Source of the DNA: Ochotona curzoniae
Taxonomy: Eukaryota > Chordata > Mammalia > Lagomorpha > Ochotonidae
Direction of reading: 5' to 3'
Length of the DNA: 64,000 nucleotides
Assembly: GCF_017591425.1 (NCBI RefSeq)
Contig: NW_024465369.1
Span: 26,827,001 to 26,891,000, forward strand
The position numbers and the translations under genes were made by a program. The notes beneath the pieces are model-generated. The model was not told the origin of the DNA, did not search any database, and was given only the letters and a program-made list of their open reading frames with translations. Of this stretch, positions 12,421-24,300 are shown in pieces. Each line of letters starts with the position of its first letter. The stretch's first letter is position 1.

Positions 12421-13065
12421 AGAAAATAAAAATGTAGCTAAAGATTCAAAAAAATCAGGAAAGATAATAAACCAATTTTACATGCTATCATGAGATAAGT
12501 CCCTCAAAAAAGAAAACCCAATGGGTAAAAAAAATATGAGTATTGCAGATAAATGGAAAATACCTGATTAGTCAGGCAGGTATTAAACCTATAGTACTAA
12601 GAACAGTGTGGGTAAGAGGATGAAACATGAGTTGCCTGGAGAATGTAGCTTCTATTTTTTTAACTGAGTTTGTAGTTAGTGGGAAATGCAAATTCTGGTG
12701 ATAACAAAAATAACAATGGTAATGAATTAATGTTGATAAGAGTTAAATTTGTCAGTGTTCCTAAAGGACTGCACTATTGTGACAATGGGGGGGGGGGCGA
12801 GCGATGGCAGAAGGGAGGAGAGAAAGGGAGAAGAAAAAATGCTTAGACTGACAAAACTATCCATAATAATAATAATAAATTTTAAAAAAGAAAAAAGTAA
12901 CCTTCAGGTGGTCCAGATACCTCCCACCAAATTGTGGTTCTTGAATAGCAGTATTGTCCTCATGTAGAAACTTGTTACAAATGTAATACCTATTCAGAAG
13001 AATTACATTACAACCTGCAGCTTAGAAATACTCAAAGGAGAGATGTGTGTGCTGAGAAAGTTTAA
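12421..13065. other. Unique DNA with low-complexity patches
   Basis: A G-run of about 12 begins near 12,786 and is followed by purine-rich sequence, then a short (TAA)n near 12,865-12,880. No repeat family or exon is seen. Confidence 0.55.
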
Positions 13066-13355
13066 GGCAGGGGCAGATGTTTGGAGTACAGTTAACACAT
13101 TGAGTATGATGCTAACAACCCCCACCAGGATGCCTGAGTTTGAATCCCAGCTCCTATGCCTGGTTTAAGCTTCCTGCTAAAACTAATAACTCCACTGATT
13201 GAGTTCTTTCCACCCTCTGGAAAAATGAGTCATGTTTCTAACTCTGGGTTCTGCCTGACCTAGCCCGAGCTATTTCAGAAACTTGGGGATTAAACTAGCA
13301 TACAGAAACACATGTTCTCTTTATCAGCCCAACTTAAATAAATATAATTTTTTTT
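13066..13355 (+). mobile_element. C-SINE, old diverged copy
   Basis: Plus-strand order: head 'ggggcagatgtttggagtac', B-box-like 'gagtttgaatcccagctcct', 'gattgagttctttccaccct', and a degraded 3' end with 'cccaacttaaataaatataa'. The copy is strongly mutated. Confidence 0.7.
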
Positions 13356-13374
13356 AAGTTTGGGAGGTAATGAA

Positions 13375-13598
13375 ATAAACATGCTAAATAGTTTACATGG
13401 ATTGCCTCCTTAAAGTAGTATAACCTTACATTAATGGGAGAAATAAATTTGAATCCAAATTTGATAACTGAAGTTCTGGAAGCTTCACAAAGTATGCAAT
13501 TTGTTCGAGGCAATTCACACAGGCAACTGATGGAGTTGTTTGAACCACATTAGATTGATTTTCAACTCAATGCTCTATTTATCTCCAAATAAAATAAT
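13375..13598 (-). mobile_element. MIR SINE, antisense
   Basis: Reverse of the MIR core: 'gattgcctccttaaagtagt' (the 3'-side oligo region), 'gaagttctggaagcttcaca', 'caattcacacaggcaactga' and 'gatggagttgtttgaaccac'. The spacing matches the MIR consensus. Confidence 0.65.
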
Positions 13599-14930
13599 CC
13601 TTAAAATTATGACAAGAAACAATGCTTCATAGCTCAGTATTTTAGAAAATGGTTTCATTCATTCCGTGATTCAGGAAGCAAAAGCAAGTCTTCTTTGTAT
13701 TCAACAACCACAGATATTTAGCTGCATTGTCTCACTTTAGAAGTTAGCTTAGACACCGAAGACTGTGGAATATTCCCAAAGTCCCTGGAGCCTGTGAGAG
13801 TCATTGTGTGCAGTAGATTCTGCCCTGAAGCCTCACTAGTGTTCTTGAGAAGCTAAGACTTTGCTAAATCTTCCACAATCATCAACATCATGTACTGAAA
13901 TTTACTGACTACTGGAATCCTTGGGCTCTGCTGGAGTTACCTCACTTAATACATGGAAAGGTTCAGCTTCCTTCTACAGCCTATTGCATTAGCCCCAGAT
14001 GAAGTATACCATCTGAACTGGTAATTCAGTAGGCTACCAGCTGTCAGGATGGAAGTGGATTCTGAAGAAATCATCCTGTGCTAAGTGAAAATAAATTCAA
14101 ATAATTGTTCAGCTAGTTTCAATCAGCTGAGGAATAAATTCTTCCAGCTAAAATCAAAGCAAAGTGGTTTTCAAAAATATCTTTTCAATCAATAGTACAC
14201 CCTTTATATTTTGTTTTCCTGAGGTCTTTTCAAATTCAAGCAGTGACATGCAGGAAAAATATGTCAAATTCATTTGTTTGCTTTTAAATAGACAAGGTAG
14301 CCCTCACCCTGTTTGGGTAACTGCTTTCAAGTTGGTTTGTAACAGCAATTTAAAAGAAATATGACTGTAATCAAAAAAAGAGACATGACAAAATCCCATA
14401 ATAAAAGAATTCTTTTTTTATTCCTTCATAAGCTTTGAGGAGTTTAGGCTGGACATTCTAAGTAATCTTTGGAGACAACACTGGCCAATTCTACACTGAA
14501 ACTGTAGAAAACCTTTTTTCATTATAATTATGCTCTCCTATATTTCATATTTATCTCTTACTTATTTGCTTGCTGCTAATATTCATGAAGTTGTCGGATG
14601 GAGTGATGCCAGATTGTATTAAATTGTCTTTTTTCTTCAGGGGTGGAAAAGGCCACTTGGATTTTTATATGGCTATAACAGGTGTATTCATTGTATAGGT
14701 GGCTGAGTAGGCAAGTAGACTGCATTTTTTCTCTTTGCCTTTTAAGAGGAAAGTAACAGAAAAAAGGCATTAAGAGTTATCAAGTTTTCAGAGAAATGAC
14801 CTGATGTGTGTGGGGAGAATTTGTAGAAGTGTAGAACTTTAGAATTTATACTTCTATTCTTGTGTAATAACATAGAATGCCAGCTTTCAAAAAAAAGGAA
14901 ATACAGAGTATATATGGCAAGTGTGGCAAA
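13599..14930. other. Unique noncoding DNA
   Basis: No repeat or exon recognised. Confidence 0.5.
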
Positions 14931-15179
14931 CTTGTGTTGACCTAAATATTTTGTAATGGCTGTGGTGAGTTGTATCGTTGACTTCCAACCATTTCAGGAC
15001 CCTGTGGATACCAGTTCAGGGATGGATGAGTGACCTTTGCCCATTGTAGATGGAGGGGAGTCCAGAATGGTTAACCCACATACCAGATAACTTGCAGTAT
15101 GAGACCTACACCCTTGCTCCTTAGAGTATCACTTATTATGGTATATGATTTCTTTTTCCAAAAAGCCTTTGCACTATTA

Positions 15180-15548
15180 TTCACAGAATGCTCTTATCAT
15201 TCTCCATATTGATCAGTCAGGAAGTCATCAGAGGCTTCTGAAGTAGCACAATCTATTGTTCCTGATGTTATGTTGGGGCTTTTGATTGGTCGGGATGACA
15301 CTCTGTCGACTCTACTTTTGGACCAGAGATGGTCTCCACAAGAAGCCGTTGAACTTATTTGGACAATAAGATGCTAGACCCTATGCTTGACATAAGCTTG
15401 CAATGAAAGAACCCCAACTGAACTTGAACTGTGGCAATGCAGCAAGGTGGAGGAATCCACCATGGGGGGAAGGGTGGGGAGGGGTGTGGGGAATCCCAGT
15501 GCCTACAACTATGTCACATGATACAATGTAATAAATTAAAAAAAAATT
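15180..15548 (+). mobile_element. L1 3' end, family A (copy 1)
   Basis: A 5'-truncated retroposon ending in an A-rich tail (15,535-15,567). It shares long stretches with the copies at 18,690-19,025 and 19,561-19,726, including 'tctattgttcctgatgttat', 'gttggggcttttgattggtc', 'gaacttgaactgtggcaatg' and 'ggtggaggaatccaccatgg'. The general layout, with a G-rich block shortly before the tail and 'cacatgatacaatgtaataa', parallels the L1 3' UTR at 35.8-36.1 kb, so I assign it to an L1 3' UTR subfamily. The true 5' limit may be as far left as about 14,940. Confidence 0.7.
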
Positions 15549-15569
15549 CCAACAAACTAAAAAAAAAAG

Positions 15570-16389
15570 TTACTTCTCTCAATTGACTTGTACCTAGGAA
15601 GGTTTTGAAAACTTCCATGTACCTGTCATTGTTCAGAACCCTACATTTATATCATTTTCATGAAAAAGAGAAACAAATTTTTCAAGAAATACAAGTCATT
15701 TGAATGATCCATTTTGGAATCAAGTACATCTCCTTCCAGTTGCAGTGATAAGAACATCCAATTAGTGTGAGACATACGTGCAGGTTGCAGGCAGGATGAA
15801 TTTTGGATACAATCAAAGCGTAAAGTATCAATAGGTATCCTGAGAAAGAGAAATCAGGGTAAGCTCTGAATACCAGCAGGATGAAATATGTGGCAGGGTC
15901 TGATAATGGAGAGTGTTGGCTAATGGATTAGAATTTAGGAACAAGGACAGTTCATTTAAATCATATAGCTCTTTCAAACTTTCATTTCTACTTGTCTAAT
16001 CTGACTGTTAGATATCCTGCAATTTTTGATCAACAACAAAAGTTCCAGATATTTTGTGGTTTTTTTTTTGTTGTGATTGCATCCTACATCAAGCATACAT
16101 ATCTCTAATGATGTGCTAGCTTATGTAACAAATAAATCACAATGTCTCAATCCATTCATTGTTTTCCACATTCACTTAAAATTCAAGTGACAGTGTAGAG
16201 AAGGTACTAATAGCTTTTCCAACATCTTGTTGTTTTGATTTCAGACTCATGGCCACATATTACTACAAGAGAGTTTCAGATATGTATTCTAGCTGTTTTC
16301 AGAAGCAAATTGAATAAGCTGTACATCAGGCAAATTTGCATCAAGATACAAATTTTTGATGTAACCAGCTAATCAAGTATATTACTGCT
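15570..16389. other. Unique noncoding DNA
   Basis: No recognisable feature. Confidence 0.5.
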
Positions 16390-16391
16390 TA

Positions 16392-16518
16392 TGAGGGGAT
16401 CTTTAAAAATTTCGTAGAGAATGCAAATAATGAGAATACTACACATGGTAACATTTATCTTGCGCCAAAATGCATCTGTCACTTAATTCCATTTCTCCAA
16501 AACTTTTTGAGTACCTCA
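16392..16518. mobile_element. Mariner-type MITE with TA target duplication
   Basis: A 127-bp element with imperfect terminal inverted repeats of about 30 bp. The left end is 'tgaggggatctttaaaaatt'; the complement of the right end begins 'tgaggtactcaaaaagtttt'. It sits exactly between TA dinucleotides (16,390-16,391 and 16,519-16,520), the target used by Tc1/mariner transposases. The interior is A+T-rich and noncoding, so it depended on a transposase supplied in trans. I remember related sequences with ends like 'gtcttcaaaaagttcatgg' in mammalian genomes, but the family name is uncertain. A second, more decayed copy is at 56,785-56,905. Confidence 0.75.
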
Positions 16519-16520
16519 TA

Positions 16521-18680
16521 TTATGTGAGCATATTATGTCCTACCAAGATAATTTTGCGAATTTTTCTTGATTTTGTCCAATTTTGTCCATTTTCTTAAT
16601 TCATGTTGCAATGCCATAACTCCAGCTGCTTGACTTGTGAAAAACTTAGTGATTAATTTTGTTTTGCTTTATCAAGCATGTAATATGACTGAAAGACAAT
16701 GAAAATCATAGCATATGACACCTGTGCAACTCTGCAAATGCCTCACAGTATCGCATTTTTCAGTTACAGCACTCTCAAAAACCTTTAAGTATCCCAATAT
16801 TGTGCTAAAAGATGGCAATTCAAACTTGACTTCCAAAAACAACTCCAACAACATTTGAGTGATGTCAGCTCTAGTTAGCAACAATATAAAGGTAGTATAA
16901 AAGTTGATTAGAATAAAAATGAATTTGCAACCCATTTCTCCTTTCCTTTTTCATTTACTCCATTTATTCTCCTCGTATGCATCTTTTGTCATCATATCTT
17001 AGAAATAGACCCCTGAGGTAAGAAAGCCCCGTGTACTGACAAATGGCCTGAAATTGGAACGTCCTGAGAATGAAATTCAAAGACGGACACTGTGATAACG
17101 CTCTTGTTTTGTTTGACTTGTGTGCATGCATGTGACTTTGAATGAGTCCAAAATCTTTCAAGAACAATCCATTAACAATTTTCCATTTGATTTTTCTCAG
17201 TCCTTCCTATCTTCATGTGTGCCATATTCAGATGGGATTGTTTAGATGGTGTAGGGCATCCCGGAACAGGATTTGTTGTGATACATAGTTTTAGAAAAGT
17301 AAAAAAATGACTAAATGGTGTGGTAAGAAAGCACTGGCAGTTACTCTTCTGACAGTAATAGGATAAATCAGTTTTGAGTTTGCATTGCAGTGACAATATG
17401 CCTAGCCTAATACAAATCTGTAACTATGGAATTCAACAATTTTTTATGAATATAAAATTATTTTGGACCATTGAAAATATTTTCTGCCAATTGATTTTGT
17501 CATTCTTTGATATATATTTATTTATTGGAAGGTAAAAGTGAGTTCTTTTTCATTTGATGCCTTGACCTATATTCATTCTCTGGAGTTGCTTTAAAAATGA
17601 CCCTACACTTTGTAATCCTCAGCTAAAATCTAAGTGCATGCACACTAGAGATTTACAACATACATCAGAAACTTACTTTACTTAAAAATTCTGATGGCTT
17701 GATTCTGATAAGTAAAACTTGAAACATCTCGTCAAGTACTTGTATAATGGATATTAAAAATACATTTATATTTTTGGGTAAACTTCAGCTATATGTTCTG
17801 ATTTGCTTCCACTTAGAACATAACAGCTACTATTTTGCAAAAGAAAATCAATCTCCAGAAAACTACAAGAGCACTGCCTTCAAAACACTTTTCCTTGTTT
17901 TTTTCTTTTAGCATGAAGCACTTCTTCCCAACCCCCGCCCCACCTGCCAGCATTGACAACACCTGGCAGGGTTTATATTTAGACAATATTTGGATCGCAA
18001 AAAACTGGAATCATTTCTAGACTTTGCAAGTTTTATTTATTTGCTTGAGAACTGAGTTAGAAGTTAGAATGCTGCTTAAATTGCTTTTGGCCATTTTTCT
18101 TCTGGGTGTTTCCAGCAATTTAAACAATTAGAAGATTGGATATCAAGCAGCATTTATCTAAGTATTTTAAAACTGTGCCAAAATAAAAGCTAATCATTTT
18201 GTAATCATTTTGTAATCAGTATGCATAGAAGAGAAGAAGCAGCAGTAAAGCAGTTGCTGCATGTTTGCTGACAAAATATTTAATCCAAACATTTAATTTC
18301 AATCTGCCACTGTTCTCAGTCAGTATAATTACTTTAAGCAAATACCATGAAGGAAAAATGGTCCAGTCACTGAAATGTAAATAATATAATATAATCATCA
18401 CTACACTTATATTCATATACTATAATTTATTTGGATAAATTTCATAATCATGGGTGTAATAAATGCTTAAATTATTGTAAACATGCAGATCTAGATCAAA
18501 TTCATGGGAGCCAGTTTATTCTTTCTTGTTGGCTACACATACTTGAAACACAGAGCTGCTGAACAGGACGAGCTATGTGGACCTACTTGTGATGTTAATA
18601 CAATAAGCAAAATTTGTTATACATTTTTGTCACTAAATGAAGGTTAAACCAAGAATATCATCTGTAGTGATTGACAATAT
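16521..18680. other. Unique noncoding DNA
   Basis: No repeat recognised over 2.1 kb. The segment 17,830-18,215 has the look of selectively maintained noncoding DNA, but this cannot be tested here. A minor direct duplication 'taatcattttg' occurs at about 18,191-18,215. Confidence 0.45.
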
Positions 18681-18689
18681 TTTTATTAT

Positions 18690-19025
18690 TAATTACATGG
18701 CATCATGTGACACAGTTTTATAGGCACTGGGAGTCCCCACACTCATCCCCAAACCGTCCCCACATGGTGGATTCCTCCACCTTGTTGCATAACCACAGTT
18801 CAAGTTCAGTTGAGATTCTTTCATTGCAAGGATATACTAAGCATAGAGTCCAGCATCTTGTTGACCAGATAAGTTCAACGGTTTCTTGGGGAGAACATCT
18901 CTGGTCTGAAGATAGAGCCGGCAAGGTATCATCCCGATCAATTAAAAGCCCCAACATAACATCAGGAACAATAGATAATGTTATGGAATTAATTGACATA
19001 GTATTGAGTAACCAATATGTTAAAA
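18690..19025 (-). mobile_element. L1 3' end, family A (copy 2)
   Basis: Reverse-strand copy of the same retroposon as at 15,180-15,548. Plus-strand landmarks are 'ggcatcatgtgacacagttt', 'catggtggattcctccacct' and 'ccccaacataacatcaggaa'. The overlapping open frames on both strands (93 and 129 codons) are repeat-derived. Confidence 0.75.
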
Positions 19026-19560
19026 AAATTATCCAGTTATGTATTTGTGGAATATGTTAAATACATACTTAAAATGATAAGCATATTTAAAGTGTCTAGA
19101 AAGACATATGTATATTTACGGTAAATACATTTTAACTAAAGTATTTTTCTTAATTTTTTTCAGTATGGGGCATTGGGAGATAGTATTTCAGGGACTAACG
19201 TTACGACTTTATGATCTTTGTGCTTTATCATACTTGAATAAACTGAGCAATCAGACTTTAAAAATTGGGCCTGTTATGTCAACTTCTCAACATAACTTCA
19301 ATGTTTCTGTCATTATAAAGCACAATAACAAATCAAAAAGCATTTTTTCCATGTTTGCCTTTTTAATAACACTGTTCTCATGAGGTCACAGCAAAAATGT
19401 ATGTCACATTGCCTATGGGCTAGCGCAAAGGAGACTCAGAGATTAGTAGTTCACAATAGCTGATTTTGCCATCAAAGCAGTGTTTACAAGAGGATCGCAC
19501 AGTCGAGGGTGTGTTCCCACCAAATTTCAGTAAAAAGCCCTAATCTATTTAGGTATGTGC
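19026..19560. other. Unique noncoding DNA
   Basis: No recognisable feature. Confidence 0.5.
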
Positions 19561-19726
19561 TTGCAAGGAAGGAATCTCAACTGAACTTGAACTGTGGTTA
19601 TGCAGCAAGGTGGAGGAATCCACCATGGGGGGAGGGGTATGGGAGGGGCGGGGGGAATCCCCAGTGCCTATAAAACTGTATCACATAATACAATGTTAAT
19701 AACAATAAAAAAAAATAAAACAAATA
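19561..19726 (+). mobile_element. L1 3' end, family A (copy 3, truncated)
   Basis: Only the last ~165 bp of the family are present: 'gaacttgaactgtggttatg', 'ggtggaggaatccaccatgg', the G-rich block, 'cacataatacaatgttaata' and an A-rich tail. 5' truncation is typical of L1 retrotransposition. Confidence 0.8.
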
Positions 19727-21055
19727 GAACTTATACCCAGGAGAGCAGTTTATCTGCCTGCCTCTGGATGGCACACTTTTGGAATTCACTGTAGCATACA
19801 TGTGACATAGTTGTTAGTAGTTGTTAAGTTTCATGACCACTTGCGTTGTGCTTTGAAGCCTGCTGTATCTGGTTACACATACACATAAACACACATTCAC
19901 AGAAAAGACAGAAAAAGAGAGAACTTGCCTGTAGCTTCATAGAAACATAAACCTCAATGGTGAACAATAAAAAATGAAATAGTACAGCAGCCATTTAATG
20001 ATTTCACAAGACAAATAAAAATAAATCAAAATTTAGCAATAGATCAGAGGTGAAAGGAACCAATAAAAATTGTGACTACATATTTTGTTACGTAATTAAA
20101 ATTAATGATTTAATTCTGGTTGTTGTCTATTTGTATATTAGGAAATAACACATATCCTATATCCTGTGCTAACTGATTATACAAGTATGTCTTTCTGTAG
20201 AGAACACATATATAAAATCATTAATCTCTTGATATGAAAGAACATGAGATAATGACATGCAAATTCCTGTTTAAATATGCAGAAATTAGCACAAAAGGAA
20301 TTTATGATTTGCTCCTCATCACATAGAACTCTAGAGTCTAGAGCTAAGGCAGAAACCTATAGTTCACTCTACACACATCAGGATTTTTAATCAGTAACAT
20401 GCAATATTAAATGTAAAATTGTGTGAAATAATATAGTCCATGGAATGTAATCTCTGAGAATAAGTCAAAATGCAATAAAACCATTCTCTGCTTTCATAGA
20501 CCAAAGGATGGGAAGGTGAATCATAAAAACATCAATATAGATTTTGAAAAATCTTAAAGTAGCTGATTTTTCTAAGCATGCTAAATAATTAAGGAGGCAT
20601 ATTATTCAAAATTAAAGGTAGAATAAATTAAAAGAAATAAGTAGCCTTTAAACTTTTATTTGGATCTTGACTATTGATAGAGCATGGGCTCATTTTTCAT
20701 AAGCATTAAATTTAGTATCATTAAGATAATATAAAATAAAAAGATGTATGAAAGAACATACTATTATGTTACAATTTAAATTAGTTATATTATTGGAAAA
20801 TGCATTCAATTAAGAAACACTGCTTATAAATAATTTAAAAGCACCAATGACCAAAAAAAGTCTATGGTTCTCAGGGACGTAGGGCAAAATTAGGTAGACT
20901 TATTTGCTTGTTAAGATCAGGTTCAAAGAGATAATATAACACAGGCTGTGTCATTCGTATCATTCACACTTTATGCATTACACAGTTGGAAGACAAAGGG
21001 AGAGATTTCTCAGTAAAGCTGACTTCTTTTATATTTATTGAAACACATCATTTGT
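19727..21055. other. Mostly unique DNA, possible MIR relic
   Basis: A possible reverse MIR lies at about 20,280-20,390 ('gctcctcatcacatagaact', then 'gagctaaggcagaaacc'). The rest is A+T-rich with no recognised feature. Confidence 0.4.
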
Positions 21056-21059
21056 TATA

Positions 21060-21366
21060 ATTGCTTATATTTAATTACTGAAAATGCAGGAAAACAGAGA
21101 AAGTGAGGTGGGGAAGAGGAGCTATCCTTAGTTCACTATTAAAATATTTACAGCAGTTATAATTGGGCCAGGCCAAAGCCAGGAGCTTGAAGCTCAATCC
21201 AGATCTCACCTGAGGGTGACAGTGGCTCAAGCCCTTGAGTTGATTCCAAAGCAAACTAGTAGGAATTTGAAATGGAAACAGGATAGGTCAACTTCAATCT
21301 GACAATTGAATATGGGATGCTATCTTCTCCAGCGGCATTGTAGCACACTGCACTGCCACTCTCATT
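21060..21366 (-). mobile_element. C-SINE, diverged
   Basis: Plus-strand landmarks: 'gaggaaaacagagaaagtga'-like tail sequence, 'tgggccaggccaaagccagg', 'agcttgaagctcaatccaga', 'gaatatgggatgctatcttc' and the head near 'gcggcattgtagcacac'. Confidence 0.75.
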
Positions 21367-21369
21367 ATT

Positions 21370-24300
21370 CATATCTATTTGTTTTTTGTTTTGAGGCAAC
21401 CAATATTTCTACTTAAAACTCTGGGTGTAATTACTTATTTGTTGTAGATTCGCTAGCTTGAAGGAGGTAATTTGAGAAATTCACAAAATCCATCTTTTAC
21501 TTGAAGCGCTACATATACACATGGACAAAACTTCTGTCAGATAAAAATACATGCTTACAAATGATGGGGTTAAAGCACTGAACATGTAACACAATAAACC
21601 ATAATATTCATTTGGAGTTAATCATGATAAGTTCATTGAAACTTTGGAAGAGGATGAAGACTTCAGCATGGCATATCAAAGCTTTTGTTTTAATCAAGGG
21701 GCAATGTTGAATTAAAAAAAAATAACAGAAGAGTATGTACTGTAAAAACAACAGAATTATAGCTACAAAAGTTGTAGTCAATATAAAGACAGCCATTGTG
21801 AAATTAGTCCAGAAGTTGAGGCACCTTAAGTGGAAGAACTACATTCAGGTCACTTAAAGACAGACTCACCTGTAACAGCTGTGGGATAAATGTTGATAGG
21901 CACAAAAAAATGAAAAGGCAACTAAGTTATTGTCATTTGTGGTGCTATGTTTTCAAAGGAAAAATACATTCTAAAAACAGCATAATTATTAATATTTTGC
22001 CCAAATGACCTACCTCCTTTGTAGGAAATTAGAAATTACAAACATTAACCAAATATTACCATATTATCATTTGGCTATAACCATTATTAAAATTTAGAGG
22101 CATACTTTTCTGAACAGTTTTCTTGCTAGAGCCAAGCTCTGTAAATGTTTCAAAAACTCTGGAAGAATGGTAAAATACTTGTTTTTATCCATTCAAAGAC
22201 AACAGTTAGGTGGGGTCACTGGTGAAGGTTTACCTTAACAAGGATATGGTAGTACAAGGAGAGACTATTTATCATTCCTCCTCTTTCGGTAGACCTCCTT
22301 GGTATCCAACATCATGTCGGTCTCCTCCCTTGAGGATACTTTAATCTTATTTGCCACTAATACAAAAAAGAGCTAGTGGTGTGGGGAGATAATGGGTGAC
22401 AGAGAGGAGATACTTGCTTTCCAAAGCGGTAAGGACTACAGCAATGTAAACTTCTGGCTAAGTGTAACAATATTTGCGAAACAGTATAGAATTCATTTTC
22501 TTTAATTAAATCGCATGAAAAACCTCTCTTAAAGCTTGCTGATCTTGTTAGCAGTTGAAATTATTCACATTTCAGCTCAGTTCTTTTTTTTTTCCTTCAA
22601 CAGTACTGTACATGAATAAAACCGAGATTTGCATCTCACTGCACCAGATACTGTGGAGTCAAAAATATGTGAACAAGAACAACTAGAAAAGATTGGGCAT
22701 ATGGTATGAAACACATTTTCATTCATTTTTCAGGAAGAGGAAAATAAATTTTAGCAGAATATAAAATATTTTGCTTTGGTTTACTTGCCAAATGGAGGAA
22801 AGTGTGAATTTTAGCAGGGAAATCAATGACTACTTTGAATTGGACAGATTTTGAGTAATTGCATCTTGAAGCAAATAATTAGATAGGCTGGATGTTTGGG
22901 TGTTAGAATTTAAAAAACAATTTGGCAAAGGAGATCTGATTTTCCCATATTACTCTGTTATTAATCCCAATTTGTGCAGATCAGAAAGCAACCAAAACAA
23001 AACTTGATTCCCATTCCCTTAGGGTGCTCTTCTATCAGAAGATTTCTGAGCTATTGTATGTTTGTTGCTTCATGAAGCATCATAAAGAAGATGTTTATCT
23101 TTTGCTTATTAGTATTAATTTTTTTGTCTGAATACAATAGTGAGTATCCCTTATGCAACTGGACAAGACCTGTTGATATAAAGTGCTAAGTAACTCTGCC
23201 TGGAGAAATCATTAGCAAAAACAGTTCGAATAAGATAACTGGAAACCCATTTTTTTTTTCATGGTATACAGACCAACAAAATCAAGCCCATTCTAATAAA
23301 CTTTCCTGGAATAATATTCCAAGACAAAAGTTACAGACATGATTCTCAGAACTGATAGAGATGACTCTGTTCACTTTTTAATTAGACTTGCCTACATTAT
23401 AGGGCAAGTACGTGTGTCAGAAACGATTGTACACACAGCAATGGCTTCTCTTATTCCTCAGATTTGCTTATGTAGGTAAACAGAGCTCATTTCTTCTGAA
23501 ACCCATCACAGAGGAAAAGACAGCAACTCTGGTAGAGAACAGGCTAGAAACAAACCAACAAGAACAGCCATAGTTCTTTATTTATTTCTCCCAGCAGGTG
23601 TCAGATGCCATAGTTTCTTTGCAACCATCAACACCCTGGGGCTTTTTAGTTCCACATCCAAGACAAGCAAAAGCAGGGGATGGCGACTCACCCCAAGGGA
23701 TTAGGTACCTGAATCCTATCCCAACTACCAGCAGACTCCAGCTGTGTTTAAATGTTTTTTTTTTTTTTTTGAAGAATTTCTGATGCTCAGTGGTTGCTGA
23801 TTACTTCCAGATTTTAGTTCTACCCCAGTGGAGATTTGCTACAAAGAGTTTATCTGTTGATGTTGAAATTGCAATTGCTACAAAGAAATGTCCTCTCTTA
23901 AACCAGTTCTCCAAACATGGACTGTTTCAACAGTTAAACAAACAGACAAACCAAAACCTAAACCCCTGTACTCTTTAAAAATACATTGCTCAAAAAAAAA
24001 TTAAATTGCTCCCACTGATGGGGGAGTGAGTTGGAATATTTGGGTAAAACTGGTGACATTTTTTAGATGTTTATATCACTCTTAGAAACTAAGTTGGGAT
24101 TATGGAGGTTATTATATTAATAAGTTGAAGTACATGATCCTGATTCATTTATATCTAAACTGCCAGACAAGATTAACACTTAAAGTGGATATAACAGCAC
24201 AACATCTAAAGGGGACATAACTGGTTATTTTTCTGCCTGAACTTTGTTTAGAATCTTTTATATCCAATAACAACAGCAAAAAATTACTCAAAATGCTCAG

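Noticed and set aside
12786..12800. G-run as a G-quadruplex promoter element
   Set aside because: One uninterrupted G-run without the four separated G-tracts, and no gene nearby.
18671..19060. 129-codon open frame on the plus strand
   Set aside because: It lies across a minus-strand L1 3' end and is explained by repeat composition.
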